10,957 nt of DNA from an uncultured Opitutaceae bacterium (GTDB lineage: Bacteria > Verrucomicrobiota > Verrucomicrobiia > Opitutales > Opitutaceae): NCBI GenBank assembly GCA_937128785.1, contig CAKZMS010000272.1, positions 1 through 10,957 of the forward strand, given 5' to 3'. The notes under the pieces are model-generated. The model did not search any database. It saw only the letters and a program-made list of their open reading frames with translations, and was not told where the DNA came from. The position numbers and the translations under genes were made by a program. Below are positions 1 to 6,912 of this stretch, piece by piece; positions within the stretch are counted from its first letter, which is position 1; each line of letters starts with the position of its first letter.

Positions 1-670
1 GGTCGAAGAACAGTTCCTGACCGCTAAGCTCGCCCAAAACCTCGACGCCGCGACCTACTTGGTGGGGCGCCCCGGAGAAGGCGATGGCATTCTGGTCTCC
101 GCCGATCGCGACCCCAACACCCGGGGCGCGCTCGTCACCGGATTGATATCGGACGTCCCGGGTGACCTGTCGGCCCTCGCGGCCGACATCGATGCCGGCA
201 AGGTGAAGACCTTGTTGTCCGTCGGCGAAGATCTGACCGAGGCCGGCTTGACCGCGGAGCATCTCGCGAAGGTCGACGTAGTGTATCTTGGCAGCCACGC
301 GAACGCCACGAGTGAAGCCGCCAAGGTGGCTATCCCGACGCTCACGGTGTTCGAAAAGAGCGGCAGCTTTATCAACCAGCAGTTCCGCATCCAAAAATTT
401 GCCGCCTGTGTGCCTGGGCTCGCCGGAGCCACGGATGACCGCGTGGTGCTCGACCTGATGCTCACCGCCGTCGGTGGTGAGTCGGAAGGCAGTGACATGG
501 CCTCGGTTTGGAAATCACTGGCCGCCAGCGTTTCGGTGCTGGCCGATTTGAATTACGCCAAGATTCCCGACACGGGATTACTTTTGGATGACACGGGGTG
601 GAGCCAGCTGAATTTTTCTGAGGGCGAGTCCCTTCACTTCAAACCCGCTGCTGCGGAAGCCACGGCCTGA
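1..670 (+). CDS. nuoG: NADH-quinone oxidoreductase subunit G, C-terminal part (5' end outside window)
   Basis: This is the end of the large peripheral-arm subunit of complex I, which carries Fe-S clusters at its N-terminus and a molybdopterin-oxidoreductase-like fold at its C-terminus. Only the last 222 codons are present. The reading frame is open from base 2, so the gene begins upstream of the window, and it stops with TGA at 668-670. No cluster-binding cysteines fall in this portion. The recognisable part is the stretch around 'TVFEKSGSFINQQFRIQKF', which matches the 'ekxGTfvNxegRxQ' pattern of the molybdopterin-oxidoreductase fold. In this family the fold is normally catalytically inactive and structural. 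The TTG at 59 and other internal starts are not real starts. It lies 11 bases before nuoH, and operon position supports the call. Identity as NuoG is well supported by fold motif plus context, though the diagnostic N-terminal domains are not visible. Confidence 0.9.
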   Translation, partial: VEEQFLTAKLAQNLDAATYLVGRPGEGDGILVSADRDPNTRGALVTGLISDVPGDLSALAADIDAGKVKTLLSVGEDLTEAGLTAEHLAKVDVVYLGSHANATSEAAKVAIPTLTVFEKSGSFINQQFRIQKFAACVPGLAGATDDRVVLDLMLTAVGGESEGSDMASVWKSLAASVSVLADLNYAKIPDTGLLLDDTGWSQLNFSEGESLHFKPAAAEATA

Positions 671-681
671 TCGTTTGAACC

Positions 682-1824
682 ATGATTGAACTTTATCTCA
701 ATCTTCCCGTCTGGGTTCAGGCCTCACTTAAGGGCCTGATCGCGATCGGTCTGATCATTCCGATCGCCGGTGCCTGCTCGTTGGCGGAGCGTAAAATCTC
801 CGCGTGGATCCAGGGTCGTCCCGGTCCCAACCGGGCGCGTGCTTGGGGCTTGGGTTACATCCCGGTTCTGGGCCCGATTCTCCAGCGCCTGGGGGTGTTC
901 CACTTGATGGCCGATGGCGCGAAGTTCGTTTTCAAGGAAGACGTGGTGCCGGGGCACGTGAACAAGTTCTACTATTACCTAGCGCCACTGGTCGCGCTGG
1001 TGCCTTCGCTTTGCACGATCGTGGTCGTGCCGTTTGGCGCGTACTTCGACGCCGCGACAGAAACCCTCAAGCCGTTGATTCTGGCCGACGTCGATGTCGG
1101 TATCCTCGCCGTCTTCGCGATTGGTTCCCTCAGCGTCTATTCGCTGATTCTCGCCGGCTGGGCTTCCAACTCCAAGTATCCCTTCCTCGGCGGTGTGCGC
1201 GCTTCGGCCCAGCTCATTTCGTATGAGCTTTCGAGGACGCTCTCGGTTATACCGGTTTTCCTGTGGGTCAACGCCCCCGGACCGGAGGCGACTCTCAGTC
1301 TCTTTGCGGTGGTCGAAAGCCAAAGTCAGCCCGGTTTCTGGGGCGGTATGTGGTTTGTGTTCCTGATGCCGCTGTGTGCCTTCGTCTTCCTCGTCGCACT
1401 CTTTGCCGAAACCAATCGCCAACCGTTCGACATGCCGGAATCGGAAGCCGATCTCGTGGGTGGTTTCCACACCGAGTATGGCGAGTTCAAGTGGTCCATT
1501 TTCTTCGTCGCCGAATACGCGCACATGACCATCGGGTCGGGCGTGTTTGTGCTCCTCTTCCTCGGCGGCTGGAATCCGCTGCCGTGGGTGCCCCTCGAAC
1601 CGTTGATTGCCGGCTTGCCCGTGTGGCTGGGTGGTTTGATCGGCGCGAGCGTCTTCCTCGGAAAGACTTTCTTCTTCATCTTCCTCTTCATGTGGGTGCG
1701 CTGGACTCTGCCGCGCTTCCGTTATGACCAGGTGATGAAACTCGGTTGGCAGAAGCTTCTGCCGATCGCCATTGCCAACGTCATCTTTTACGCCCTCGCG
1801 ATCGCGCTCATCGAGCGCGCCTGA
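682..1824 (+). CDS. nuoH: NADH-quinone oxidoreductase subunit H (ND1 homologue)
   Basis: This is a membrane subunit of complex I that forms the quinone-access chamber with NuoB, NuoD and NuoI, and begins the chain of charged residues leading into the membrane arm. The protein has 380 residues, somewhat longer than the 325 of E. coli NuoH, with about eight or nine hydrophobic segments. Family signatures seen: AERK at 35-38 followed by 'QGRPGPNRA' on the first cytoplasmic loop; 'GWASNSKYPFLGGVRASAQ' in the middle; and 'AETNRQPFDMPESEADLVGG' from residue 242, followed by 'EYGEFKW' and 'AEY'. These acidic loops are the highly conserved quinone-site region. The ATG at 682 sits 11 bases after the nuoG stop and has no clear Shine-Dalgarno site (context gaaccATG). 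The stop is TGA. Nothing appears broken. Confidence 0.97.
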   Translation: MIELYLNLPVWVQASLKGLIAIGLIIPIAGACSLAERKISAWIQGRPGPNRARAWGLGYIPVLGPILQRLGVFHLMADGAKFVFKEDVVPGHVNKFYYYLAPLVALVPSLCTIVVVPFGAYFDAATETLKPLILADVDVGILAVFAIGSLSVYSLILAGWASNSKYPFLGGVRASAQLISYELSRTLSVIPVFLWVNAPGPEATLSLFAVVESQSQPGFWGGMWFVFLMPLCAFVFLVALFAETNRQPFDMPESEADLVGGFHTEYGEFKWSIFFVAEYAHMTIGSGVFVLLFLGGWNPLPWVPLEPLIAGLPVWLGGLIGASVFLGKTFFFIFLFMWVRWTLPRFRYDQVMKLGWQKLLPIAIANVIFYALAIALIERA

Positions 1825-1832
1825 CCCGGGCT

Positions 1833-1930
1833 AACGCAGAAATATGAATGCAGAATTAAGAAACCCGGATTTCGGAACGGCGGCGTTCGTTGGCCGTTCA
1901 TTTCCGCATTCTGCGTTCTGCGTTCATCCT
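1833..1930. repeat. Heptad inverted-repeat element A, between nuoH and nuoI
   Basis: This element nearly fills the 116-base gap between nuoH and nuoI. The left arm reads as imperfect 7-base units: ACGCAGA (1834-1840), AATATGA, ATGCAGA (1848-1854), ATTAAGA. The right arm is the reverse complement of similar units: on the plus strand TCCGCAT (1903-1909), TCTGCGT (1910-1916), TCTGCGT (1917-1923), TCATCCT. Perfect arm matches include AACGCAGAA (1833-1841) with TTCTGCGTT (1916-1924), and GCAGAAT (1850-1856) with ATTCTGC (1908-1914). Inside lies a second stem, GAACGGC (1875-1881) with GCCGTTC (1893-1899), so the RNA could form a stacked hairpin. There is no T-run after it, so it is not a typical terminator. 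An ATG-initiated frame of 30 codons (1844-1936) crosses it, probably by chance. Function is unknown; it could be an RNA-stability or processing hairpin, or a dispersed repeat. Confidence 0.75.
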
Positions 1931-1940
1931 TTGTAATGCC

Positions 1941-2483
1941 ATGTCTTTCAAAACCGTAGAACGCAAACCCCTCACCATCGCCGAGCGCACGTATGTGCCT
2001 CAGATCATGAGTGGGCTGAAGACCACCTTTAAGAAGATGGTGAAGCCCAAGGAGACCCTTGAGTATCCCGAGGCCCGCCCGCCGATCCCCCCGGGGTATC
2101 GCGGCGTGCCCACGCTCGTGAAGGATCCCAATGGACGGGAAAAGTGTGTTTCCTGTCAGCTCTGTGAGTTCGTTTGTCCGCCCAAGGCCATCCGCATCAA
2201 GCCAGGTGAGATCGCCGCGGATGCCGACACCGCTCACGTCGAGAAGGCGCCGCAGGAATTCGATATTGATATGCTCCGCTGCATCTACTGCGGCCTCTGC
2301 CAGGAGGTCTGCCCGGAGGAGGCGATCTGGTTGCAGAATCAATTTTCCCTTTCGGGTTACACCCGGGAGGAGATGGTCAACAACAAGGCCAAGCTCTACG
2401 AACTGGGCGGCACCTTGCCGGACAATCACTTCAAGTGGGACAAAAAGAAGGCCGCCGAAGAGGCGGGCAACGGCGACCACTGA
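1941..2483 (+). CDS. nuoI: NADH-quinone oxidoreductase subunit I (two 4Fe-4S clusters)
   Basis: This ferredoxin-like subunit of the peripheral arm carries clusters N6a and N6b, which relay electrons toward cluster N2 next to the quinone site. The 180-residue protein has two complete CxxCxxCxxxCP motifs: C69, C72, C75 and C79, and C114, C117, C120 and C124. The basic N-terminal segment (about residues 5-35, rich in Lys with 'SGLKTTFKKM') fits the helix that anchors NuoI to the membrane arm. I place the start at ATG 1941, because the family begins close to this point and the in-frame TTG at 1890 would add residues encoded by repeat element A. No Shine-Dalgarno site is evident (context taatgccATG). 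The C-terminus is Lys/Glu-rich. The gene is isolated from its neighbours by repeat elements on both sides, unlike every other gene of this operon segment. Confidence 0.96.
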   Translation: MSFKTVERKPLTIAERTYVPQIMSGLKTTFKKMVKPKETLEYPEARPPIPPGYRGVPTLVKDPNGREKCVSCQLCEFVCPPKAIRIKPGEIAADADTAHVEKAPQEFDIDMLRCIYCGLCQEVCPEEAIWLQNQFSLSGYTREEMVNNKAKLYELGGTLPDNHFKWDKKKAAEEAGNGDH

Positions 2484-2488
2484 TGAAA

Positions 2489-2625
2489 GTAGCGAGCATC
2501 GAGTAGCCAGTAGCGAGCATTCCAACCAATCTTCAATGAGCCTTTCCTACCAATCATTGCCAACCAGTAGCCGAGTCCAGCTTCGGGTAGCTTCTACTCG
2601 CTACCCGCTACTCGCTACTGACTAC
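2489..2625. repeat. Heptad inverted-repeat element B, between nuoI and nuoJ
   Basis: This fills the 152-base gap between nuoI and nuoJ, starting 5 bases after the nuoI stop and ending 10 bases before the nuoJ ATG. The left arm is a run of 7-base units: GTAGCGA (2489-2495), GCATCGA (2496-2502), GTAGCCA (2503-2509), GTAGCGA (2510-2516), then GCATTCC. The right arm is the reverse complement of the same kind of unit: TCGCTAC (2598-2604), CCGCTAC (2605-2611), TCGCTAC (2612-2618), TGACTAC (2619-2625). The centre (about 2521-2590) contains a shorter inverted pair, CAATGA (2534-2539) and TCATTG (2554-2559), and CCAACCA twice (2522-2528 and 2561-2567, offset about 39 bases). The architecture matches element A, but the unit sequence differs. 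No coding potential was recognised and no T-tract follows it. Function is unknown. Confidence 0.78.
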
Positions 2626-2635
2626 TGATTCAGCC

Positions 2636-3154
2636 ATGGCAGATATCCTTTTTCATCTTTTCGCGTTTCTGACGATCGGCAGTTCGGTGGCCGTCGTCTA
2701 CAACCACAACGCGGTGAATTCGGCGCTGGCCTTTCTGGTCGGGCTGGTGGGCGTGTCGGGCCTCTTCGTGCTGCTCGACTCGTTCCTGTTGGCCGTGCTG
2801 ATGGTGCTGGTTTACGCCGGTGCGGTCGTCGCGCTGTTCCTCTTCATCATCATGTTGCTCGACATGCAGGGCGGCGAACGTCCGCCTTTCTCCAAACCCA
2901 CGGCGGTGGCCGGCCTGATCGGCGCAGCGCTGCTGACGGTCTGCACCATGACGTTGATCCGAAACTTCGGCGGTCTCGAAACCGCGGAGATGGGGGCGAT
3001 CGTTCCGGTTGGCGCCAATCTCAAGCACTATGCTGATCAGCTCTTCACCACTTATCTACTGCCCGTGCAAGTCGTCGGCTTCCTGCTGCTGATCGCGATG
3101 CTCGGGGTGATTGTTTTGAGCAAGAAATTTGAAGGCATGGAGGACGTGAAATAA
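2636..3154 (+). CDS. nuoJ: NADH-quinone oxidoreductase subunit J (ND6 homologue)
   Basis: This is a small membrane subunit of complex I located between NuoH and NuoK, whose third helix is involved in coupling quinone reduction to proton pumping. The protein has 172 residues and about five hydrophobic segments. The family signature is '[18 protein letters not shown]' with Y60 and G62, corresponding to the helix that carries a pi-bulge in known structures. A loop rich in polar residues follows (about 105-135), then the last helix near '[21 protein letters not shown]' and a short Lys/Glu tail. The start is ATG 2636 in the context TCAGCCATG, with no Shine-Dalgarno site. The stop codon TAA overlaps the nuoK start by one base (TAATG), which implies translational coupling. 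Confidence 0.95.
   Translation: MADILFHLFAFLTIGSSVAVVYNHNAVNSALAFLVGLVGVSGLFVLLDSFLLAVLMVLVYAGAVVALFLFIIMLLDMQGGERPPFSKPTAVAGLIGAALLTVCTMTLIRNFGGLETAEMGAIVPVGANLKHYADQLFTTYLLPVQVVGFLLLIAMLGVIVLSKKFEGMEDVK
3139..3143 (+). promoter_or_regulatory. Ribosome binding site of nuoK
   Basis: GGAGG lies inside the end of nuoJ, 10 bases before the nuoK ATG. It is one of only two clear Shine-Dalgarno sequences in this operon segment, and both belong to genes whose start overlaps the preceding stop. It supports ATG 3154 as the nuoK start. Confidence 0.7.
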
Positions 3155-3459
3155 TGAGCGTCGGTCTTACTGAATATCTCACCGTTGCCGCGGTCGTGTT
3201 TGCCATCGGCTTTGTCGGGGTGCTCATCCGCAAGAACACCTTGGTGATCTACATGTGCCTCGAGCTCATGCTGGTCGCGTCGACGATCGCTTTCGTCGCC
3301 TTCTCCCGTTTCAATGGCACGATGGACGGCAACGTCTTCGTCTTCTTTATCCTTACCGTCGCCGCTGCGGAAGTGGCCGTCGGTTTGGCCATCATTGTGG
3401 CCCTCTTCCGACGTCGCCAGACGGTCCAGGTCGAGGAACTTAACGCGCTCAAAAATTGA
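3154..3459 (+). CDS. nuoK: NADH-quinone oxidoreductase subunit K (ND4L homologue)
   Basis: This is a three-helix membrane subunit of complex I, homologous to MrpC of multisubunit antiporters, that helps form the first proton path of the membrane arm. The length of 101 residues is typical. The two membrane glutamates known to be important in the family are present: E37 in 'CLELMLVAS' and E73 in '[16 protein letters not shown]', matching E36 and E72 of E. coli NuoK. The protein ends with a basic RRR segment and a short polar tail. The start overlaps the nuoJ stop by one base and has a GGAGG site. The stop TGA is 5 bases before the preferred nuoL ATG. Confidence 0.97.
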   Translation: MSVGLTEYLTVAAVVFAIGFVGVLIRKNTLVIYMCLELMLVASTIAFVAFSRFNGTMDGNVFVFFILTVAAAEVAVGLAIIVALFRRRQTVQVEELNALKN

Positions 3460-3464
3460 TCGCC

Positions 3465-5378
3465 ATGGAGTCCACTCAACTCGCTCTTCTCGCTCTCCTG
3501 ACGCCGTTGCTGTCCGCCACGGTCATTGCGCTGTTCCTGCGCCGCGCCGGGGCCTTGGCGTCCTACCTCTCGACTGCGGCGGCAGGCGTGGTGGCGATCG
3601 CAGCCCTCATGCTGGCTTATGGTGGTCATCGTTTCGATGCGTCGGCCGAATGGTTCACGTTTGGAGAATTCACCCTTTCGCTCGGCATCAAGTTCGATGA
3701 TCTCGCCGCCCTGATGCTAGCGGTCGTCGGCGTTGTCGGCTTCTGCGTGCACCTGTTTTCGTTGGGCTACATGCACGACGACGGCTATCGTGCCCGCTTC
3801 TTTGGTGGGCTCTCGATCTTCATGTTCTCCATGATCGGCATCGTCCTCGCGGACAATCTGTTCATGATGTTCATTTTCTGGGAGCTGGTCGGATTCAGCT
3901 CCTACTTGCTGATCAACCACTACTGCCTGAAGCAGTCCGCCGCCGATGCCTCGAAGAAGGCATTTATCGTCAATCGGGTGGGGGACTTCGGTTTCCTGAT
4001 CGGCATCCTGATGTGTTACGCCGCCTACGGCACGGTCAGTCTCAATGAGCTGCCGGATGTGATCGCCGGTGGCGCCATGATGTCCGCGGTGATTCCGTTG
4101 CTGCTCTTCTGCGGTGCCATGGGCAAGTCGGCCCAGATGCCGCTCCACGTGTGGTTGCCGGATGCGATGGAAGGCCCGACTCCCGTTTCGGCCTTGATCC
4201 ACGCGGCCACCATGGTCGCTGCCGGTATCTACATGCTCTGCCGGATTGAAGTCCTGATGGTGGCCGACGCGCTCAATGTCATCATGTGGGTTGGCACCAT
4301 CACTGCGCTCTACGCGGCGTTGTGTGCGGTGGTGCAGAGCGACATCAAGAAGGTGTTGGCTTATTCCACGCTTTCTCAGTTGGGCTACATGGTCGCCGCC
4401 TTTGGGCTCGGCTCCTATCAAGCCGCCGTGCCGGTTGAAATTGGTCACGCGGATGGCTCCATGCAAATGGGCGAAGTGTTCATCATGGTTGGCGGGGTGG
4501 GGGCGGCGATGTTCCACCTCACGACGCACGCCTTCTTCAAGGCATTGTTGTTCCTCGGTTCCGGTTCGGTGATCCACGGCTGCCATCACGAGCAGAATAT
4601 TTTCAAGATGGGCGGCCTATCGAAGAAGATGCCGATCACGTTCATCACCATGACGATTGGCGTGCTCGCGATTGCCGGCCTGCCGTTCCTGTCCGGTTTC
4701 TATTCCAAGGATGCGATCCTGCATTTGGCGGGTGAGCAAAACTCGACGATCTTTGCCATCCTGGTGGTCACCGCCGTGCTGACTTCATTCTACATGTTCC
4801 GGATGTGGCGCATCACTTTCTTCGGTGAAGCTCGCAGCGATGAGGCCAAGAAAGCCCACGAAGGTGGTCTCACCATGACGCTTCCGCTCATTGGATTGGC
4901 GATCCTGTCGATCGTGGGTGGTTACACCGGCCACAATGGCGAGGGTCTGATCTATGGTGCTGCGTTTGCGGATGTCTGGTCGCAGATTCCGCATCCGGCC
5001 GGCATCGGGGTATTCATCAAGAGTATCGCGATTCTGGCGGTCGGCGCGGGACTGGCCTTTGCCCTCTACAAACCGGGGCCGTCCGATGGACTGGCCACCA
5101 AGGTGCCAGCGGCGTTTATGGGGCTTACGCTCCTCAAGGAATCCTTCGATAAGGGTTACGATTACTACGTCGCCAAGATTCAGGATCGGTTCGCCATGGT
5201 ACTGAATTTCCTCGAACAGATTTTGTTGTCGGGCCTTATCATCCGGGGCCTGGCCGGGGTAGTGGGCTTGTTTGGTCTCGGCGCACGGGCGCTGCACACG
5301 GGCAGCCTGCACACTTACGTTTATTGGTTCCTGCTCGGGGCAGTGTTGCTCTGGGGCTTTGCCGGAGGGTTGTTCTAA
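3465..5378 (+). CDS. nuoL: NADH-quinone oxidoreductase subunit L (ND5 homologue)
   Basis: This is the distal antiporter-like proton channel of complex I, with a C-terminal lateral helix that runs along the membrane arm. The 637-residue product is normal for NuoL and strongly hydrophobic. Conserved channel residues are visible: E140 in 'FWELVGFSSYLLI', D174 in 'VNRVGDFGF', K221 in 'MGKSAQMPLHVWLPDAMEG', the following 'PTPVSALIHAATMVAAG', and K415 in 'FLSGFYSKDAIL'. These correspond to E144, D178, K229 and K399 of E. coli NuoL. The C-terminal part (about 520-637) fits the lateral helix plus final anchor. I choose ATG 3465 (context GATCGCCATG). A TTG at 3456 would overlap the nuoK stop and add three residues, which is less likely. 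The stop TAA overlaps the nuoM ATG by one base. Confidence 0.97.
   Translation: MESTQLALLALLTPLLSATVIALFLRRAGALASYLSTAAAGVVAIAALMLAYGGHRFDASAEWFTFGEFTLSLGIKFDDLAALMLAVVGVVGFCVHLFSLGYMHDDGYRARFFGGLSIFMFSMIGIVLADNLFMMFIFWELVGFSSYLLINHYCLKQSAADASKKAFIVNRVGDFGFLIGILMCYAAYGTVSLNELPDVIAGGAMMSAVIPLLLFCGAMGKSAQMPLHVWLPDAMEGPTPVSALIHAATMVAAGIYMLCRIEVLMVADALNVIMWVGTITALYAALCAVVQSDIKKVLAYSTLSQLGYMVAAFGLGSYQAAVPVEIGHADGSMQMGEVFIMVGGVGAAMFHLTTHAFFKALLFLGSGSVIHGCHHEQNIFKMGGLSKKMPITFITMTIGVLAIAGLPFLSGFYSKDAILHLAGEQNSTIFAILVVTAVLTSFYMFRMWRITFFGEARSDEAKKAHEGGLTMTLPLIGLAILSIVGGYTGHNGEGLIYGAAFADVWSQIPHPAGIGVFIKSIAILAVGAGLAFALYKPGPSDGLATKVPAAFMGLTLLKESFDKGYDYYVAKIQDRFAMVLNFLEQILLSGLIIRGLAGVVGLFGLGARALHTGSLHTYVYWFLLGAVLLWGFAGGLF
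5364..5369 (+). promoter_or_regulatory. Ribosome binding site of nuoM
   Basis: GGAGGG within the last codons of nuoL lies 8 bases before the ATG at 5378. It decides the nuoM start: the longer in-frame extension to a GTG near 5324 would add residues read out of frame from the nuoL C-terminus. Confidence 0.75.
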
Positions 5379-6901
5379 TGGATCTCCTACTGATCGCTAT
5401 TGTTTCCCCGCTCGTCCTGGCCTTGGCCATGGTGCTGGGTCTGCCCAAGGCGCTGGCGCGCAATCTGGCTTATGTCGGTTTCGCTATTCCCGCTATCATC
5501 GGCATTGTGCTGTGGTGTCAGTTTGGCGCTGCCACCAAAGAAAGCACTTACGCGTTCCTCACCAGCTACGACACGGGTCTGAGTGGGTTGGGTATCAACC
5601 TTACGCTCGGCTTGAACGGCATCTCGATGCCGCTGTTTGTCATGGCAGGCATCGTCGGTTTGGCCGCGGGTCTCTACGCACTCCAGTCTGCGGCTGAACG
5701 CCTGAACCAATATGTGACGCTGCTGCTGATCATGCAGGGCGGTTTGATGGGCGTGTTCGCGAGCGTGGACGTGTTCTTCTTCTACTTCTTCCACGAACTC
5801 GCGCTGATCCCGACCTTCATCATGGTGGGCATCTGGGGTGGTCGTGATCGCAACTATGCGGCGATGAAGATGACGATCTACCTGACGGTAGGCGCCATGC
5901 TTTCGCTGATCGGTTTGATCGCGATCTACTACACTTCGGGGGCGCAGACCTTTGACATGATCGCCCTGCGGGAAGCGATTGCCGCAGACGGACTTTCCAC
6001 CGTGGCTCAGCGGAACATCTTCGGCCTGCTGATGTTCGGGTTCGGTATTCTGGTGTCGCTGTGGCCCCTGCACACCTGGGCGCCCTTGGGTTATGGGGCC
6101 GCTCCGAGTTCGGCCGCCATGCTCCACGCCGGCGTGCTGAAAAAATTTGGTCTCTACGGTCTTATCCAAGTGGCTCTGCCGCTGCTCCCGGAAGGTGCCG
6201 AGCACTGGGCGGTGATTCTCGCGACTCTGGCGGTCGTCGGCAATGTTCTGATCATCGGCATCGTGACCATCGCCCAGCGTGATCTCAAACAGCTGGTCGG
6301 TTATAGTTCCGTGATGCACATGGGCTATGCCTTTCTCGGGGTCGCCTGTCTGTCGGTGGTCGGTGTCGGTGGCGTGGTCTTCATGATGGTGGCTCACGGA
6401 TTCTCGGCCGCCTTGCTTTTCCTCCTCGCGCCCAGCGTGCATCATCGCACCCAGACCTTCGATCTCGATGAAATGGGTGGGCTGGTGAAGCATGCTCCGA
6501 TTCTTGCCGCCTTCTTTGTCGCCGCTACCTTGGCCAGCATCGGTCTGCCGGGCTTTGCCAACTTCTGGGGCGAGCTGACGATCTTCGTGGCCGCCTGGAA
6601 AGTGTTCCCGACGCTCACCGTCATCGCCATTGCCGGCGTGGTGATCTCCGCCATCTACGGCCTGCGTGCCGCCGCCAAGGTGTTCTTTGGTCCCCAAACC
6701 GAAGCTTTCGATAAGGTGCTCGAAGAGAAACCCGCCACCGACCTGACGTGGTCGGAAAAACTGCCGGCGCTCCTGCTGTTGGTCGCCCTGTTGGCCTTCG
6801 GCTTCTGGCCCAAGTTGATGACCGATTCGATTAATGAATCGGTCGCTGAAATTTATCCTGCCGTCGAATCGGCCGTTCCTGGGGACGTAGCCCGCAACTG
6901 A
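5378..6901 (+). CDS. nuoM: NADH-quinone oxidoreductase subunit M (ND4 homologue), divergent TM7
   Basis: This is the middle antiporter-like proton channel of complex I. The product has 507 residues and about 14 membrane helices. Conserved features include E140 in 'FYFFHELALIPTFIMVGIWGG' (E144 of E. coli), K255 or K256 in 'AGVLKKFGLYGL' (K265 region), 'LVGYSSVMHMGYAFLG', and E399 in 'LPGFANFWGELTIF' (E407). The odd point is TM7. By eye the segment 'FGILVSLWPLHTWAPLGY' aligns with the E. coli 'AVKMPMVPLHGWLPDAH', and the position of the channel lysine K234 is occupied by L225. The LPDAH motif is also replaced by APLGY. Operon position and the rest of the sequence still make NuoM the clear call. 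The start overlaps the nuoL stop (TAATG) and has a GGAGGG site. It ends 11 bases before nuoN. Confidence 0.95.
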   Translation: MDLLLIAIVSPLVLALAMVLGLPKALARNLAYVGFAIPAIIGIVLWCQFGAATKESTYAFLTSYDTGLSGLGINLTLGLNGISMPLFVMAGIVGLAAGLYALQSAAERLNQYVTLLLIMQGGLMGVFASVDVFFFYFFHELALIPTFIMVGIWGGRDRNYAAMKMTIYLTVGAMLSLIGLIAIYYTSGAQTFDMIALREAIAADGLSTVAQRNIFGLLMFGFGILVSLWPLHTWAPLGYGAAPSSAAMLHAGVLKKFGLYGLIQVALPLLPEGAEHWAVILATLAVVGNVLIIGIVTIAQRDLKQLVGYSSVMHMGYAFLGVACLSVVGVGGVVFMMVAHGFSAALLFLLAPSVHHRTQTFDLDEMGGLVKHAPILAAFFVAATLASIGLPGFANFWGELTIFVAAWKVFPTLTVIAIAGVVISAIYGLRAAAKVFFGPQTEAFDKVLEEKPATDLTWSEKLPALLLLVALLAFGFWPKLMTDSINESVAEIYPAVESAVPGDVARN

Positions 6902-6912
6902 TTCCTGCCGCG

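Noticed and set aside
1890..1940. Upstream TTG start giving NuoI 17 extra residues
   Set aside because: The extra residues would be encoded by repeat element A, and the ATG at 1941 gives the normal NuoI N-terminus.
1788..2525. A 245-codon minus-strand open frame across nuoI and both flanking gaps
   Set aside because: It runs through repeat arms and opposite the NuoI cysteine motifs; the encoded sequence is not recognisable.
2489..2625. CRISPR-like array or transcription terminator at the heptad repeats
   Set aside because: Units are only 7 bases with no spacers, so it is not CRISPR. No T-tract follows the stem, and genes of the same operon continue downstream, so it is not a simple intrinsic terminator.
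3456..3464. TTG start for nuoL overlapping the nuoK stop
   Set aside because: The ATG at 3465 is three codons later, fits the CCATG start context of its neighbours, and gives a normal NuoL N-terminus. The TTG cannot be fully excluded.
3717..4589. A 290-codon minus-strand open frame opposite nuoL
   Set aside because: It lies opposite the most conserved part of NuoL and shows no protein-like features of its own.
5387..6697. A 436-codon open frame on the minus strand opposite nuoM
   Set aside because: It is a shadow of a GC-rich coding gene. The translation is rich in His, Asp, Arg and Gln with no recognisable domain, while the plus strand has a complete conserved NuoM.
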